64,000 nucleotides of DNA from Acanthochromis polyacanthus (taxonomy: Eukaryota > Chordata > Actinopteri > Pomacentridae). The position numbers and the translations under genes were made by a program. Under the pieces are notes generated by a model that did no database searches, was not told the origin of the DNA, and saw nothing but the letters and a program-made list of their open reading frames with translations. This document shows, piece after piece, positions 1-11,625 of this stretch. Within the stretch, counting starts at the first letter, position 1. Every line of letters begins with the position of its first letter. The stretch lies in NCBI RefSeq assembly GCF_021347895.1, contig NC_067118.1:14263015-14327014 (forward strand). Reading direction: 5' to 3'.

Positions 1-1183
1 GCAGGCAATCAAAAAGACAGGAAGGAAAGTCAGCAATGACAAATGAGCTCCATCATTTCAAAATCTAACAGAAAAATAAGTAAACAAATGTACAGTGCCT
101 TTTAAAGCCACAACAATATAAATTATTAATAGATCACACATTGTGATTTTTTCGTTACCAAGATTAAAATTTCTACATATAAATTAGATTAAATGTCTTT
201 CTAAGAGAAGACTAAGAGAACAAACTGAAACCCAGTTCATGTTGTAGAATAAGTTCTTTTTCTTAAGTCTTGAGAAACTGCTGCTTTCATTAGACAGCAA
301 ATAAAAAATCCAAATAATAATCGTTCAAATAAAATAAATAGAACACGTGGAAAACACCTTTATTATTTTACTGAATTCAAGAGTTTATTTAAAAGTGTTA
401 GCATACAAAGGTGTCCCTAAATTTTATTGCATGTGTAAATACAATATACTCATAATGAAAATATATTAGAAAAGTACAACCATAACTTGGGAATAGATCC
501 CTGCTATTGGAGAAGATTACAAAGGCTCGTCCTATATGGCAGTTTGACAGCTGACAGCTGTGGTCGTGACAGTGTGTGGATCTTTGAACTGAGTCACAGA
601 AGACTTGAAGGGATCTCCAACCTTCTATAAGACCTCGGCATCACTAAGGCTCACCGTGCCTTCACTTTGAACCAGCACTGACTGTTGACATTTTACATGA
701 AAAGCAAAATGACAACATTAGGTAAAGAGTACAGGGGCAGCAGAGATGGAGGCCGGGCTGCTAACTGGAACGAGGCCTTCTGCTCTCTTAAACTGGCACA
801 ATGACAAAACAGGAAACGTACAAAAGCCAGCGGCGTTCAGCCGTTCACACTCTTCGCAAAATTCGCTGTATCGACTCCAAGGCTTCAATGTCGGAGCTGG
901 AAATAGCCCAGCGGCTGACAATAATCGGGTTAGGGGCCGAGCGTACATTTGGACCGAGTTTCAATTATTCTCCTCAGAATACAAAACCGCCAGGGAGCAC
1001 TCTGACACGTTAGAGGGCGGCCTACTGTCGCCTCGTCACGTCTTTCCTGCTCGGTGTGAATTCCAGCGTGAAGCCCGCAGACAAGGCCTCGTAAATACCG
1101 ACAAATAAAACTGCTCTTTGTCAGAGACATAAAGCCTTACCTTGCGCTCAGTCTACTGTCCTCCCCTCCCCCTCTGCACCGAC
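1..1183. other. No gene recognised; GC content rises from about 720
   Basis: Positions 1–717 are AT-rich and hold no exon or repeat I can name. From about 720 the base composition becomes more GC-rich, with many CpGs up to 1480, as in a promoter or CpG island. Two overlapping short open frames on opposite strands (746–1108 and 930–1130) resemble no family I know and look like chance frames in GC-rich DNA. This may be the 5' end of a gene lying outside the window. Confidence 0.3.
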
Positions 1184-1480
1184 ATGGCAGACAAACGGTT
1201 ACTTGATCAATCCGCTCACTACGACCACAACAGAGCAGCCGAACATCAGAGAGGACCGGACGGACCGACTGCAGCCGCACACTGAGCCCAGCACCCCGGA
1301 GCCGCTCAGCACCCCGGACAGAGCCAGCCGAATCTTCAGCACCATGGACAGAAGCCCTGCTGCACCGCCTCCTACAGGACACCAGCGGAGGTGCAGCTGG
1401 AAACGGCTCTTGGAGAGACCGCCCTGCGGGGGCTGGGCTCTCTTCTGCCCGCTCCCTGGGATGAAGAGGACACGGTGTGA
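1184..1480 (+). pseudogene. GC-rich 99-codon frame broken by one in-frame TGA
   Basis: An ATG at 1184 in a good Kozak context (gacATGg) opens 33 codons rich in His, Gln, Arg and Ala, then TGA at 1283–1285. The same frame continues without another stop for 64 codons to TGA at 1478–1480. The second half has a protein-like composition, with an acidic tail ending near DEEDTV. I do not recognise the product. It could be a decayed or retrocopied exon, a sequencing error, or the first exon of a gene whose rest lies elsewhere. A second + frame over the same bases (1203–1607) is the alternative. No selenocysteine claim is made because no SECIS element was seen. Confidence 0.25.
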
Positions 1481-2529
1481 ATATTTAAAGAGCCACCAAG
1501 CAGCTGGAGATTGGCCTAAGGCAGTTCTAATAATGCTGGTGATAGTAGTAGAATTTCACACTACTGTATACCATCTGTTAACTTACATGACCCAAATGGT
1601 AGGCTGAACAGTATTGGTCACACCTCTGGAACAACCTCACCAGTTATTCGATGCCTGCTGGAGAGAAACCAATCAGAGAGCACAGCCATGTTCCTGTGTC
1701 CCACAGCAGCCAATAAGGACAGATTAGTATTGTTTGCAATAAAAAATATGTGTTGTAACCAAATATTTTTAAATTGGAAAAGGCACACCTTCTATGAATA
1801 AAAAGACATATATTTTGTTGCTGTTTATATCATTCTGTATTTTATAGCAAATGTTAAATGTCTTGAAAATGCAAACATATTTGAAACTCTTTACAGTTGA
1901 TTTTAGAAAGGGACAAACAACAAAAACAACAAAAGACAAAACAAGTAAACCATAAATAAACATGGAGGTCTTGTTCTACACTTACATATACTGAATCACC
2001 CACAACATTAAAATCACTGTCAGGTGAAGTGAAGAACTATTATCATCTTGTCACAATGAAATGTTTTGCTGGGAAGTCTCCAAACCTGCATTCATGTGGA
2101 TGTCACTCTGATACGTACCTCTGAGCAGTTTTCCAGTTACATTTAAATGTTAGCTTTAGTTTCACAATGAGAAAAGTTGAGTTTGGTTAGTGGAGATCGA
2201 TCTGGCTATGCGTAGCCTGACTCACTGATGTAGGCTATGGGTTAAGCTCATTCATTTCTGGCCCCTTTGATCTTCCCTTCTACTGTTATAATTTTCTAAA
2301 TTCCCTTCTATATGGTATACAACAACAACCTCCAAGCTAGCAAGCTAACACTCTGAAATTTGCAAGTTTTCCTGAGGATGTGGACCATGCAGAACTCAGC
2401 CCTGCTATTTTTTTTTCAGTAAAATCTCCATTTTAATACTATTTCTTTTCTCCCTACAAGCAAATGTTACAGTACAATGATTCTGTCACTATTTTGAGGG
2501 AATACCAAAGCTGCATCCTTTGCTTATTT
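1481..2529. other. No gene seen
   Basis: AT-rich sequence without exon-like frames. The minus-strand frame at 1769–1963 is hydrophobic but low-complexity and resembles nothing I know. This stretch leads into the gypsy remnant. Confidence 0.3.
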
Positions 2530-3965
2530 CTCAGGCCTCAAAACCAACCCCTACTACACACAGACAGATAATCTTGTTTAACATTTCCACAAAACCCTGA
2601 AATCCATACTGAGAAAGCTTGTGGAAGACTCAAGGGCTGACTGGGACCGACAGTTCCCATCTCTCCTTTTCGTTTACAGAGAGGAGCCTCAAATGTCAAC
2701 ACGTTTTTCTCCATTCCAGCTTTTGTGTGGTCATGCAGTATGGGGTCCACTGGATGTGCTAAAAGAGGCCTTGGAGGAACCGAAACCTGAAAAAGATTTA
2801 ATATTCCCACATATATGTAAAAGATGTGAGACAAGATTTAACAGTTGTAGGATTTGGCCAGTATTCATCTGATCATTGCTCAGCAGCATCAAAAGCAGAA
2901 CCACAACAAAGTGGCTTGGCAGAAGATTTTGTAAAAGAGAAGAAGAAAGAAATGCTTCTTCTTCCCATTACAGAGAGCAGTCTCCTAGCTAAGTGGCCCT
3001 ATGTGATCAACAGGACAGTAGGTCCTGTCACCTATGAACTGAACACTCCAGATTGTCGTAAGAACCACCAGGTTTTTCATGTGAATCTGAAGAAACATTG
3101 ACTGGTTAGACCTGCATCATGAACACAGTTGTGGGCTTGCATAGGAGGAGGAGGAACCACAAGAGCAGTTATTTCCTGCTCAAGTTGAAGAGCAGTCAAT
3201 CCCTGAGTGCTGTCATCTGTCAATAGACCAGTTAGGGGAGCTGGAGGCTCTTCAGCACCAAGCCAGGTTCCACATATCTCATTCAACACGACATGTGTTT
3301 CCATTGACCTAACCAGCAAGCCATCATGGGCACCACCTCCAGAGTTCCTGCTAAGCTGATGCCTGCACTGAAGCATGAGATGGAGGACATGCTTGTAATG
3401 GGTTCTCATTGACCAATCTAGAAGTGTACGTGTGCTGATGACACAAAACAGAAATTTTGTGTTAGTTTCTCTAAATTGAATGCTGTTCATGTTTTGGTGC
3501 CTACTCTATTCCAAGAGTGAGGATTTGATTTAGTGCTTGTGAAACAGTAAGTACCTGACAAGACTTGACCTTGAAGCATATTGGCAGATGCCATCAACCA
3601 ACTTTGACAATTCTACAGTTTCATTTAGCAGATACTTTAATCTTTTAGCGACATATATCTTAGAGTAGCTACAACACAAGCAAGGATCTAGTCATGAGAA
3701 AACTACCTGGATAAGAATGACAAAACAAGTTCAGGTGTGATAATATGACCATGGTGCAGGCACTGCAGACATAATGGGATTTTCTTTTTTTCTTTTTTGT
3801 AGTCCATGAAGCCCAAAAGTGTTCAACAGTTAGGGTCCCTAGAAGATTTCTTGTTTCAGAACAATGCCATTTGGACTACATGGTTTCAGCTATGTTTCAG
3901 TGGCTGGTGGATGAAGTTTTGAGAGGAGTTGTCAACAAAGCTGCTTTGGACATTTTAAAAAATTG
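2530..3965 (+). mobile_element. Decayed Ty3/gypsy-type pol with integrase before reverse transcriptase (Gmr1-like)
   Basis: From about 2537 the frame reads like the end of a gypsy integrase core (a YYTQTDNLV block, one stop, then HFHKTLKSILRKLVED). It is followed by the typical YREEPQMSTRFSPFQLL and GPLDVLKEA segments. At 2950–3101 comes the integrase C-terminal part, with GPVTYEL and VFHVNLKKH ending in a stop. Downstream, with frameshifts, are the linker that normally precedes RT (near 3210–3300), RVPAKLMPALKHEMEDMLVMG-like codons (3340–3400), an RT block YLTRLDLEAYWQMPS (3551–3595), and an RT block MPFGLHG with FQWLVDEVLRG (3865–3935). Integrase upstream of RT is the order known for Gmr1-like gypsy elements of fish and other deuterostomes. 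Stops and frameshifts make it inactive. No LTRs were found. Confidence 0.7.
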
Positions 3966-5164
3966 TGTTGAGTAACATGAAGTAGCATGAAGTACCCTTG
4001 CCACCTAGAAATAGCCTTTCAAACTGTTTTACCACAATATATGAACCCAGTTGTGCATCTGTGTGATGCATGGCAACAGCACTTTATGACAGTTGTGGCC
4101 TTGCCAAACTACTACTTGCAAAAACTACTAAGAAAGTATGCATAACATCCATAGCTTCATAATTTGCACCCTCAGTTGAAATCTTAAAAACAAAAACGCC
4201 ATCACTTTATTGTGAATGGTAAGTGGGAACACTTGCCGAGTGCTCTGCATGGTTAGTCTAACCATCTTGCCTAAAAGCATAAAACAGCAATTGAAAGTTG
4301 CAAATTTGGTCTCCAAATTCCCCTGACTACAAACTGGATCAAGGGTTGCAGTGGATCAAGCCCGATCCACAGAGACCCATTCTGCAACCCACAGAGCCCA
4401 AAAGACACCCCAGGACACTTCCAAAGGACACCTGTCTAAGCATCAATGGGTCAGAGCTGCTTTGGGTGCATAAGGGGGACCTACACAGTATGAACCAGGT
4501 AGCTGTAATGTTGTAGTTGATTTGTGTAAAGTTGCTAAGCATCTTTGACAGAAACATTTGATTAAGGATGAATAATATTGTCACCTATAACAACTATAAT
4601 AATCTATTAGAAGCATCTCCTCAACAGCAAGAATCAGTTGAATTTAATCTAGTCTTGCCTTCATCAGCATTTGAGTGTTAAATGAAAGGGCAACTTTTAA
4701 AGGCAGTGACTGATGGAAAACATATGTCATTCATCTTGAGTTCTGATACCATACGGCAGATCGCAGAGCTGAAAATGATCGCCACCTCTACTTCAGCCTT
4801 GTCTGATGAAAGGAGAGATCAACTTCTTAGCACAGTATTATTATCTTTTCTTCGTATTCAGCAATTCATTTCTTGATTTGGACTCATTTCTGCTGTTGTT
4901 AGGCAGGTGATGGTAAGAACAGTTTCACAAAACATAATTTAAGAATTTTAATCTGGAATTAAGTGTTGGATCAGTTGCCACTTTCACAGACGAAGGTATT
5001 CCCCAATTTGATATCAAGAGGGTATTCAATAAGAAACAGCTGGGACAATTTTGTCCAGTCAGAAATGTTCCATAAAACAAATGTAACTCTAGTGTTACAT
5101 GTACAATGCTGTTAGCTCTCAGTAATATTCATTTCACATACATACTCTCAAATGCTGTAAGTGT
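3966..5164. other. No gene recognised
   Basis: This may include further eroded gypsy sequence just after the RT region. A 64-codon open frame at 4682–4876 (+), with the run SSDTIRQIAELKMIATSTSA, looks protein-like. It has no recognised homologue in my memory and no clear splice sites. Confidence 0.25.
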
Positions 5165-6043
5165 TCAGGAAACCTGGTTGAAATAAACATTATGCTTCTG
5201 CAGTTGCATAATGTGTCCACACGAGTCCTTCATGTGTTTTTTGGCAAACTCTATGCAGGCTTTCACGTGTCTTGCACTGAGGAGAGGCTTCCGTCGGGCC
5301 ACTCTGCCATAAAGCCCCGACTGGTGGAGGGCTGCAGAGATAGTTGACTTTGTGGAACTTTCTCCCATGTCCCGACTGCATCTCTGGAGCTCAGCCACAG
5401 TGATCTTTGGGTTCTTTCTTTACCTCTCTCACCAAGGCTCTTCTCCCACGATTGCTCAGTTTGGCTGGACGGCCAGGTCTAGGAAGAGTTGTGGTCGTCC
5501 CAAACTTCTTCCATTTGAGGATTATGGAGGCCACTGTGCTCTTAGGAACCTTGAGTGCTGCAGAAATTCTTTTGTAACCTTGGCCAAATCTGTGCCTTGC
5601 CACAATTCTGTCTCTGAGCTCCTTGGGCAGTTCCTTCGACCTCATGATTCTCATTTGCTCTGACATGCACTGTGAGCTGTAAGGTCTTATATAGACAGGT
5701 GTGTGCCTTTCCTAATCAAGTCCAATCAGTTTAATTAAACACAGCTGGACTCCAATAAAGAAGCAGAACCATCTCCAGAAGGATCAAAAGAAATGGACAG
5801 CATGTGAGTTAAATATGAATGTCGCTGCAAAGGGTCTGAATACTTATGAGCATGTGATATTTCAGTTTTTCTTTTTTAATAAATTTGCAAAAAATTTCTA
5901 CATTTCTGCTTTTTCTGTCAAGATGGGGTGCTGAGTTTACATTAATGAGAAATAAAATGAACTTTTTTGATTTTGGCAAATGGCTGCAATGGCACAGAGA
6001 GTGAAAAATTTCAAGGGGTCTGAATACTTTCTGTACCCACTGT
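5165..6043 (-). mobile_element. Truncated Tc1-like transposon
   Basis: The minus strand encodes the N-terminal DNA-binding part of a Tc1 transposase. Residues from 5666 down read MRSKELPKELRDRIVARH, a helix-turn-helix region, and a GRPAKLS (GRPR-like) motif. The frame shifts near 5395 and continues to about 5165. The catalytic DDE part is missing, so only the front half remains. To the right, 5800–6043 is the terminal inverted repeat ending in the typical CAAGGGGTCTGAATAC and CCCACTGTA sequence next to TA. The left repeat is absent, showing truncation at about 5165. Confidence 0.85.
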
Positions 6044-6152
6044 ATATACAGGGGCGGATTGAACGTTATTTCATACGGTCGTTTGACCGAAGGGCCGGTC
6101 CACATCTGGGCCAGTGCGCTGGTATTTATTAAAGAATTTTGTTTATTGGGCG

Positions 6153-6203
6153 CCTGGCGCCTGTATAGCTCATCGGGTTAAGCAGGCGACCCATGTACAG
6201 GGG
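6153..6203 (+). repeat. 5' portion of a tRNA-derived SINE
   Basis: Sequence with a tRNA-like A-box region (TATAGCTCATCGGGTTAAGC) breaks off after TACAGGGG. Its apparent continuation, beginning again at TACAGGGG, lies at 11293. A full inverted copy at 10688–10860 shows what the unbroken SINE looks like. Confidence 0.55.
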
Positions 6204-6212
6204 GCGATATTT

Positions 6213-7411
6213 TTTTCGTAGGATAGATCCGGGAATCTCATAAATATTCATAGTCTCCTGTCATCTTATTGGTCCATTTTCGTGACGGTAGATCCGACTA
6301 CCAGGAAATAAACTAACATCATTATTTATACTACAGACAGACAAACAGCTCATGGACAGCTTTCAGATAGAGGAGATGTGGGTGAAGTGATATCTTAAAG
6401 TTACTGTTAAGGTCACTGAAGAGCTGGCGCCGGTTAACTACTATTTGCTGCACATTACAGGCAGTTTATATGAATGACTTTGACGGCAAACATTGTATAA
6501 TTTAACCAAAAATACACTGTCTCCTCTCACACTTTAGATATTGTAGTTTTTACGCTTTTAAACGCTGTGTCTAAATTGTTTGAAGTCCAGTTCCTATTAA
6601 TTAGTTTACCGCGTTCAGTGGTGGAAGCGGCTGATTGGCGAACTCCATTGCAAATGTTCCCATTTAATTTCGGACGTTAATTTACAAGATAAAGTTAAGG
6701 ATGTCGAATATGAAACAAACACTCGTGAATGGTGAGGAGCAGCTCTTTAATTCAGCATGAATTTAAAAAACCCACAAACTCGATTTACTGTGATATTGTG
6801 AGATGTGTTTGTGGTTATGTAAATTAGCCATTCAACAGAGTCCGCTAACATTAAAGTGACTGTGACATGCAGTGTCTGTGTTGACAGACGCAGAAAATAC
6901 GTCAGGGTTTTGTTTAAGTTGTTAATATGTAATAGTCTGTCGCTACTTTTGAAGGTAAAAAAATACTTGTAGTTTGCTGGCTGTTAGTTCCGCCATTTGT
7001 TTTGTTTGCTGTTTGTGCCGCAGGTCAGAGCTAAGAGGAGGGCACAAGGACAAGATAGGCCTACTGACTTTGCAATACACATGCCTGTTTAGTTCAGTCC
7101 TGGTGCATTTTTTTTAAACCCTTTTATCCACTTTATCCTCTCTCGTTAAAAAGACTAAAATAATAACTTTCCTGAGTGTGCTCTTTCTGATGATTTTAAG
7201 TATATGACATTATGCATAACAGAAAAGAGAACAGCAGATGACTGATATGACAGGCTCCGCACGCAGATTCACCTCGAATCACGGAAGCGCCTTCATCACT
7301 CGGATTACCAGCCAATCACGAAGCGCGTTCATCCCAGCCAATCACGAGGCGCCTTCATCAGCCGGCTCATTAATATTTATGAGATTCCCGGATCTGTCCT
7401 ACGAAAAAAAG
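6213..7411. mobile_element. Mutator-like miniature element, copy 1
   Basis: Terminal inverted repeats of about 33 bp (TTTTTTTCGTAGGAYAGATC, then CGGGAATCTCATAAATATT) bound about 1.2 kb with no transposase frame. The interior, from the ggcgccggttaac block near 6426 to about 7330, is an inverted copy of the interior of 46711–47756. The outermost ends of the two copies differ. No clear target duplication is visible here. The Mutator-like assignment rests on the second copy, which has an 11-bp duplication. Confidence 0.55.
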
Positions 7412-7675
7412 GAGCCATAATGCTGACAGTAAGTTTTGGCATTGAAAAATGTTGAATTGAAAACGAAAATACAAACATTGAACTTTCAATCATACTGGCA
7501 GTGTTTTCGCGTGATGGGCGGGGGCTGGGGGGCGGGGCTTATTGCGCGAGAACGCGCTTCTTGTTTTTGAGGAAAGGGGACAGGAGGAGATTGCCCTGTG
7601 CTGGCTAACGCCATTTTCGTTTGACCAAGCATGGATCAGAGTTCACCTGGACCTGGGACTTCGAAAACCCCAGTT
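7404..7675 (+). repeat. Inverted repeat arm matching 10950–11290
   Basis: The block starts GGAGCCATAATGCTGACAG and runs through a CpG-rich stretch (gcgcgagaacgcgcttcttg) to GACCAAGCATGGATCAGAG. Its inverted copy is at 10950–11290. It also abuts a second palindrome, 7653–7810 against 8541–8697, that surrounds the piggyBac-like element. These inverted pairs overlap rather than nest, so a single tidy element cannot explain them. Confidence 0.6.
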
Positions 7676-7896
7676 AGTTTGTTTCTCTTTGTATGTATTA
7701 GTATATAATATTTTTCCACACAGAACCTTGTGCCATTAAAACCACTTTAGGCTTCATATTATGCTAATTTAACAAACGTGCTAACGTTCTCTAAGCTAGC
7801 TAATGCATAATCAAAGATTTAGCCCGCAGAATCAAGGATTTTTACCTGCGTTTTTTCTGGAGGGGCTAAGTTGTGGTGAAATAATATTTAAGTTAT

Positions 7897-8453
7897 TTAA
7901 CCCGTTGCGCTTCAGTTGCGCTTCAGTGTCCCGCCCGCGGTACAGTTTGAGATCTGCATAAGCAATTTGCTAAATGTCTGAAACTGCAAACGCGATTATA
8001 CAAACACTATACGCCGATGGAAAGCTTAGATTCTCATGAATCCGCCGGTATAAACCACTTTCAGATGTGATTACCACAGCGGGTAATATAAACACATTTG
8101 TCCGACAAACAACGAATATCCATCCATCCGGTCTCTATACACGGCTTCAATGTACACAGTGCGACTCACATTTCCGGGTTCATTATTACACACAGATGAA
8201 AATATTCCACAAAAAACGGCCGTAATCCAACCTTGGACATCCAGACGAAACAAGCCAGTAAACTATTTTGTCCAAAACATGTCTTGAAGACGGTATATGA
8301 TCCACGGATAGGTCGTTTTCGAGGAAATGCACCTCGCGATGCGCGTCCAATAGTCCCTGTATTTCTCGTCATATTTTTATTTACAAATAGAATATTAGCG
8401 ATTTTTTGTACTGAAAATGGCTGGAATTGACTGCAGCTTAAAGGGGTTATTTA
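7897..8453. mobile_element. piggyBac-like nonautonomous element
   Basis: It starts TTAACCCGTTGCGCTTCAG and ends AAAGGGGTTATTTAA, resembling piggyBac termini at a TTAA-rich site. It sits at the centre of a palindrome whose arms are 7653–7810 and 8541–8697. The first 400 bp match 31131–31500 in the same orientation, including GAATCCGCCGGTATAAACC. No transposase frame is present. Confidence 0.4.
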
Positions 8454-8703
8454 ATAAATAATATTGAATAATAATATTTAAGTTGATGAAGAATCCCTCC
8501 TGTGAGTGGAAATGTGTCTGTAGAAATGAGTCAAAGCCCTTTTACATTAGCTAGCTTAGAGAATGTTAGCACGTTTGCTAAATTAGCATAATATGAAGCC
8601 TAAAGTGGTTTTAACGCCACGAGGTTCTGTGTGGAAAAATATTATATGCTAATACGTACAAAGAGAAACAGACTTACTGGCGTTTTTGAAGTCCCAGGGC
8701 CGG

Positions 8704-10451
8704 TGTTCAAGATTAACTGGTGTTCCGATCAACTGGTGATAGCAGGGTTTCTGAGACGGATGCTTCGTAGGCGTGGCTTTTCAGGACCCCTTACCTACTC
8801 TTACTGTTTCTGACTGAGGCCACAGACTGTCACCCGTTAATCTGATGCAGATCGTCACACTCTACCACAGTGAAGTGATATTTTCACTCCGTTAGGTGGA
8901 AGTCCTCATTAAACCCAGTATTTTACTGGTAGACTGAACAGCCGTGAATCCAAACAGAGCAATAACGACAACGTACAACGTTAAAGCTGACAACAAGAAC
9001 ATTTCGGAACAGTTTATTGGCGTCTGTGTGTTTTGAACAGGCATCGGTACAGTCACCTATGCTATGTGTTGCCGTCAGAGCTCTGGAGATAGTAAGAGTT
9101 GCGACACTCATGCTCTCGCAGCGGGGCGGTCACGTGGTTCATGTAAGCCTGAATAGTTCCAAACAGGCAGCGCTGTCATTTCCTTCTATGGGACTGAGAG
9201 CGGCGATTTCACGGTAAAAAAGGAATAAAATCACACCTCCAAGTACTTGTTTGATTATTAATTCATTGGAGTATGTATGTAAATGTCAGTTTTACATTTT
9301 GAGCCGTAAGGTGACATATTAAAGACACTTTTGGGGTTTTGGAGGGAATGTTTCACATTCGTGTTAGCATGGAAAATCGACTTTTACACAGAAATGTAAG
9401 ATGATTGAAGATGTTAATTTTTGCCCAGCTGGATTATTGTATTTCCAGACAATGTCTATATTTCTCTGATTCACTTACCCATAGTCTGGGAGTTATTGAA
9501 AAGCAGAGTAACAACAGTCCATTCAGCAGATAGTGTCCAGCCACTTCTCATGAGGCAGGAGTTGACTCACTATAACCATTTTAAGACATACACAAAATAT
9601 ATATTCAAGAATAACAACTCATTATGCTTTGATGAATGAAATAGTATGTTTTATTGACAATGGGAGAAACAATGAGGGTCTTCATGTCTTCAGTGAGGGC
9701 TCTCGGGATACGGGCGGATAGATAGATACGATAGATATTCATAAATATATTTGTTAAATACTTACAAGTATAAGTTTATGCATTATAAAGGGTCTCATAT
9801 AAAGGACGTAGTCTTGACAATTAAAAAGAGGTAGCGATGTAGCTAGGTAGCTTTCAAAGAAGAGCTAACAAGCACATGGCAATGCCTGAAAGTCGGTCAT
9901 CTGCCAATATTCACAAATACAGATAAATGTATGCACCACAAAGGGCTTCTGATATAATATAAAGACGTTAAAATTAAAAAGAGGTAGCGACTCATCAACA
10001 ATTAATCCGTCAATATATCCCTGGAGATAACTTCACAGCTAACAGCAGAGTCGAGCTAAAAAAAAGTAGCAGAAATTCGGTTGTCTACCAAGATAAAAAA
10101 TATATATAATTACGCTGCGCAAATACAAATAAAGCTCAGCATATGCATCATAAAGAGCCTCTGATAAAATATAGGCAGTTGACAATTCAAAAGAGGTAGG
10201 CATTTCATTAATTTACCTCCACATATACTCAACGACCTGCAGTGCAAATGAACGGTGGCTGTCACTGTCGAAGCGGTGCTTGGAACTAAACAAGCCTCCA
10301 CCACCCGGAAGTAGACAGGAAGAAAGCGTACAACGGCACCCTATGGGAGTGTCGCAACTCTTACTATCTCTAGGGCTCTGGTTGCCGTTGTAACAGCTGC
10401 CTCGCTCACTGAATATCACCAGTTGATCAGAACACCAGTTAATGTTGAACA
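8704..10451. mobile_element. TIR element inserted in a hAT terminus, CCGG duplicated
   Basis: The ends are inverted repeats, TGTTCAAGATTAACTGGTG at 8704 and its near-perfect inverse ending at 10451. CCGG occurs immediately outside both ends (8700–8703 and 10452–10455). Removing the element restores the hAT end CAGGGCCGGATTGGG seen intact at 13375. A second inverted pair, 9061–9110 against 10345–10400, lies inside. There is no coding frame, and the superfamily is not identified. Confidence 0.55.
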
Positions 10452-10687
10452 CCGGATTGGGAGTCAAATTCGGCCCGGGACTTTTTGGACCAGACCAGCC
10501 CACCTGTGCAATCGACTCAAATCCCCCCCCGATTACAATTCAGACCATAAAAAATCCTTTTTCAAACATTTTACCAGTGAAACACACATTAAGACCATCG
10601 AGAAAAAACTATAATATGCAGATGGAAGAATATAAATCACATTTGAATATTTTGGCAGCTTAACAAATAAAAATAATATTTTTTTTT

Positions 10688-10860
10688 GCCTTTTTATTGT
10701 GATAGTCGCAGTGAAGAGGGACAGGAGATGGGGAGAAAAGTAGGGGGATGACATGCAGCAAAGGGCTGCAGGCAGGAATCAAACCCGAACTAGCCCCTAT
10801 ACATGGGTCGCCTGCTTAACCCTATAAGCTATACGGGCGTCGGGTGCCCAATAATCAAAA
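10688..10860 (-). repeat. tRNA-derived SINE, complete copy
   Basis: On the minus strand it reads a tRNA-like head (TATAGCTTATAGGGTTAAGC, later a GGTTTGATTCC B box). The tail is CCCTTTGCTGCATGTCATCC, ending in a TTTTTATTG-type AT-rich end. This is a SINE rather than a tRNA gene, because the cloverleaf is degenerate and the tail is present. Confidence 0.65.
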
Positions 10861-11090
10861 TTATTTAATAAATACCAGCGTACCGGCCCACATGTGGACC
10901 GGCCCTTCGGTCAAACGACCGAATGACATAACGTTCAATCCGCCCCTGAGGTGAACTCTGATCCATGCTTGGTCAAACGAAAATGGCGTTAGCCAGCACA
11001 GGGCAATCTCCTCCTGTCCCCTTTCCTCAAAAACAAGAAGCGCGTTCTCGCGCTATAAGCCACGCCCCCCCCAGCCCCCGCCCCTCACGT

Positions 11091-11289
11091 GAAAACACTG
11101 CCAGTAAGATTGAAAGTTCAATGTTTGTATTTTCGCTTTCAATTCAACATTTTTCAATGCCAAATCTTACTGTCAGCATTATGGCTCCGCGAAAACACTG
11201 CCAGTAAGATTGAAAGTTCAATGTTTGTATTTTCGCTTTCAATTCAACATTTTTCAATGCCAAAACTTACTGTCAGCATTATGGCTCCA
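11091..11289 (+). repeat. 100-bp tandem duplication
   Basis: Two head-to-tail units start at 11091 and 11191, each beginning GAAAACACTGCCAGTAAG and ending ATTATGGCTCC. They differ at only a few bases. An inverted single copy is at 7404–7510. Confidence 0.9.
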
Positions 11290-11292
11290 TAG

Positions 11293-11440
11293 TACAGGGG
11301 CTGGTCTCTGACGCAGCGGCCCGGGTTCGATTCCTGCCTGCTGCCCTTTGCTGCATGTCTTCCCCCTACTCTTCTCCCCATTTCCTGCCACTCTTCACTG
11401 CGACTATCACAATAAAAAGGCAAAAAATGTTTTGGTTATT
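11293..11440 (+). repeat. 3' portion of a tRNA-derived SINE
   Basis: It begins TACAGGGGCTGGTC, contains the B-box-like GGTTCGATTCC, and has the CCCTTTGCTGCATGTC tail and final AATAAAAAGGC. It completes the SINE whose first part ends in TACAGGGG at 6203, in the same orientation. Confidence 0.6.
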
Positions 11441-11625
11441 TATCCATATGCGGCCGAATGGGATGAGCGTCCAACCATTCATCAGCCCTGTACAGGAATA
11501 CAGGAATGCAGGCCCACATGCGTCACACCACACGCATGCTCAGCCCCGGCCTCAGGTGACAGCTCTGGGCTGAGTAGAGTTTAGACTTGATATTACGGTG
11601 TGTGCAGTAAAGCCCAGCCAGGCAG

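Larger units (their letters stand above)
6049..10948. repeat. Inverted hAT-like termini CAGGGGCGGATTGA facing each other
   Basis: The left end at 6049 begins CAGGGGCGGATTGAACG and its inverted match ends at 10948. About 150 bp is shared in inverted orientation (6049–6203 against 10799–10948), including GGTCGTTTGACCGAAGGGCCGG and the start of a tRNA-like SINE. The CAGGGG start is typical of hAT elements. Flanking 8-bp duplications do not match, so this is probably two separate copies or a rearranged one rather than one intact element. Confidence 0.5.

Noticed and set aside
1283..1285. Selenocysteine codon
   Set aside because: No SECIS structure or selenoprotein family resemblance was seen.
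1203..1607. 134-codon + frame without an ATG start
   Set aside because: It starts at a TTG, overlaps another frame with better context, and shows only Pro/Thr/Ser-rich composition.
6153..6203. Possible tRNA gene
   Set aside because: Only the A-box half is present, and full copies carry a SINE tail.
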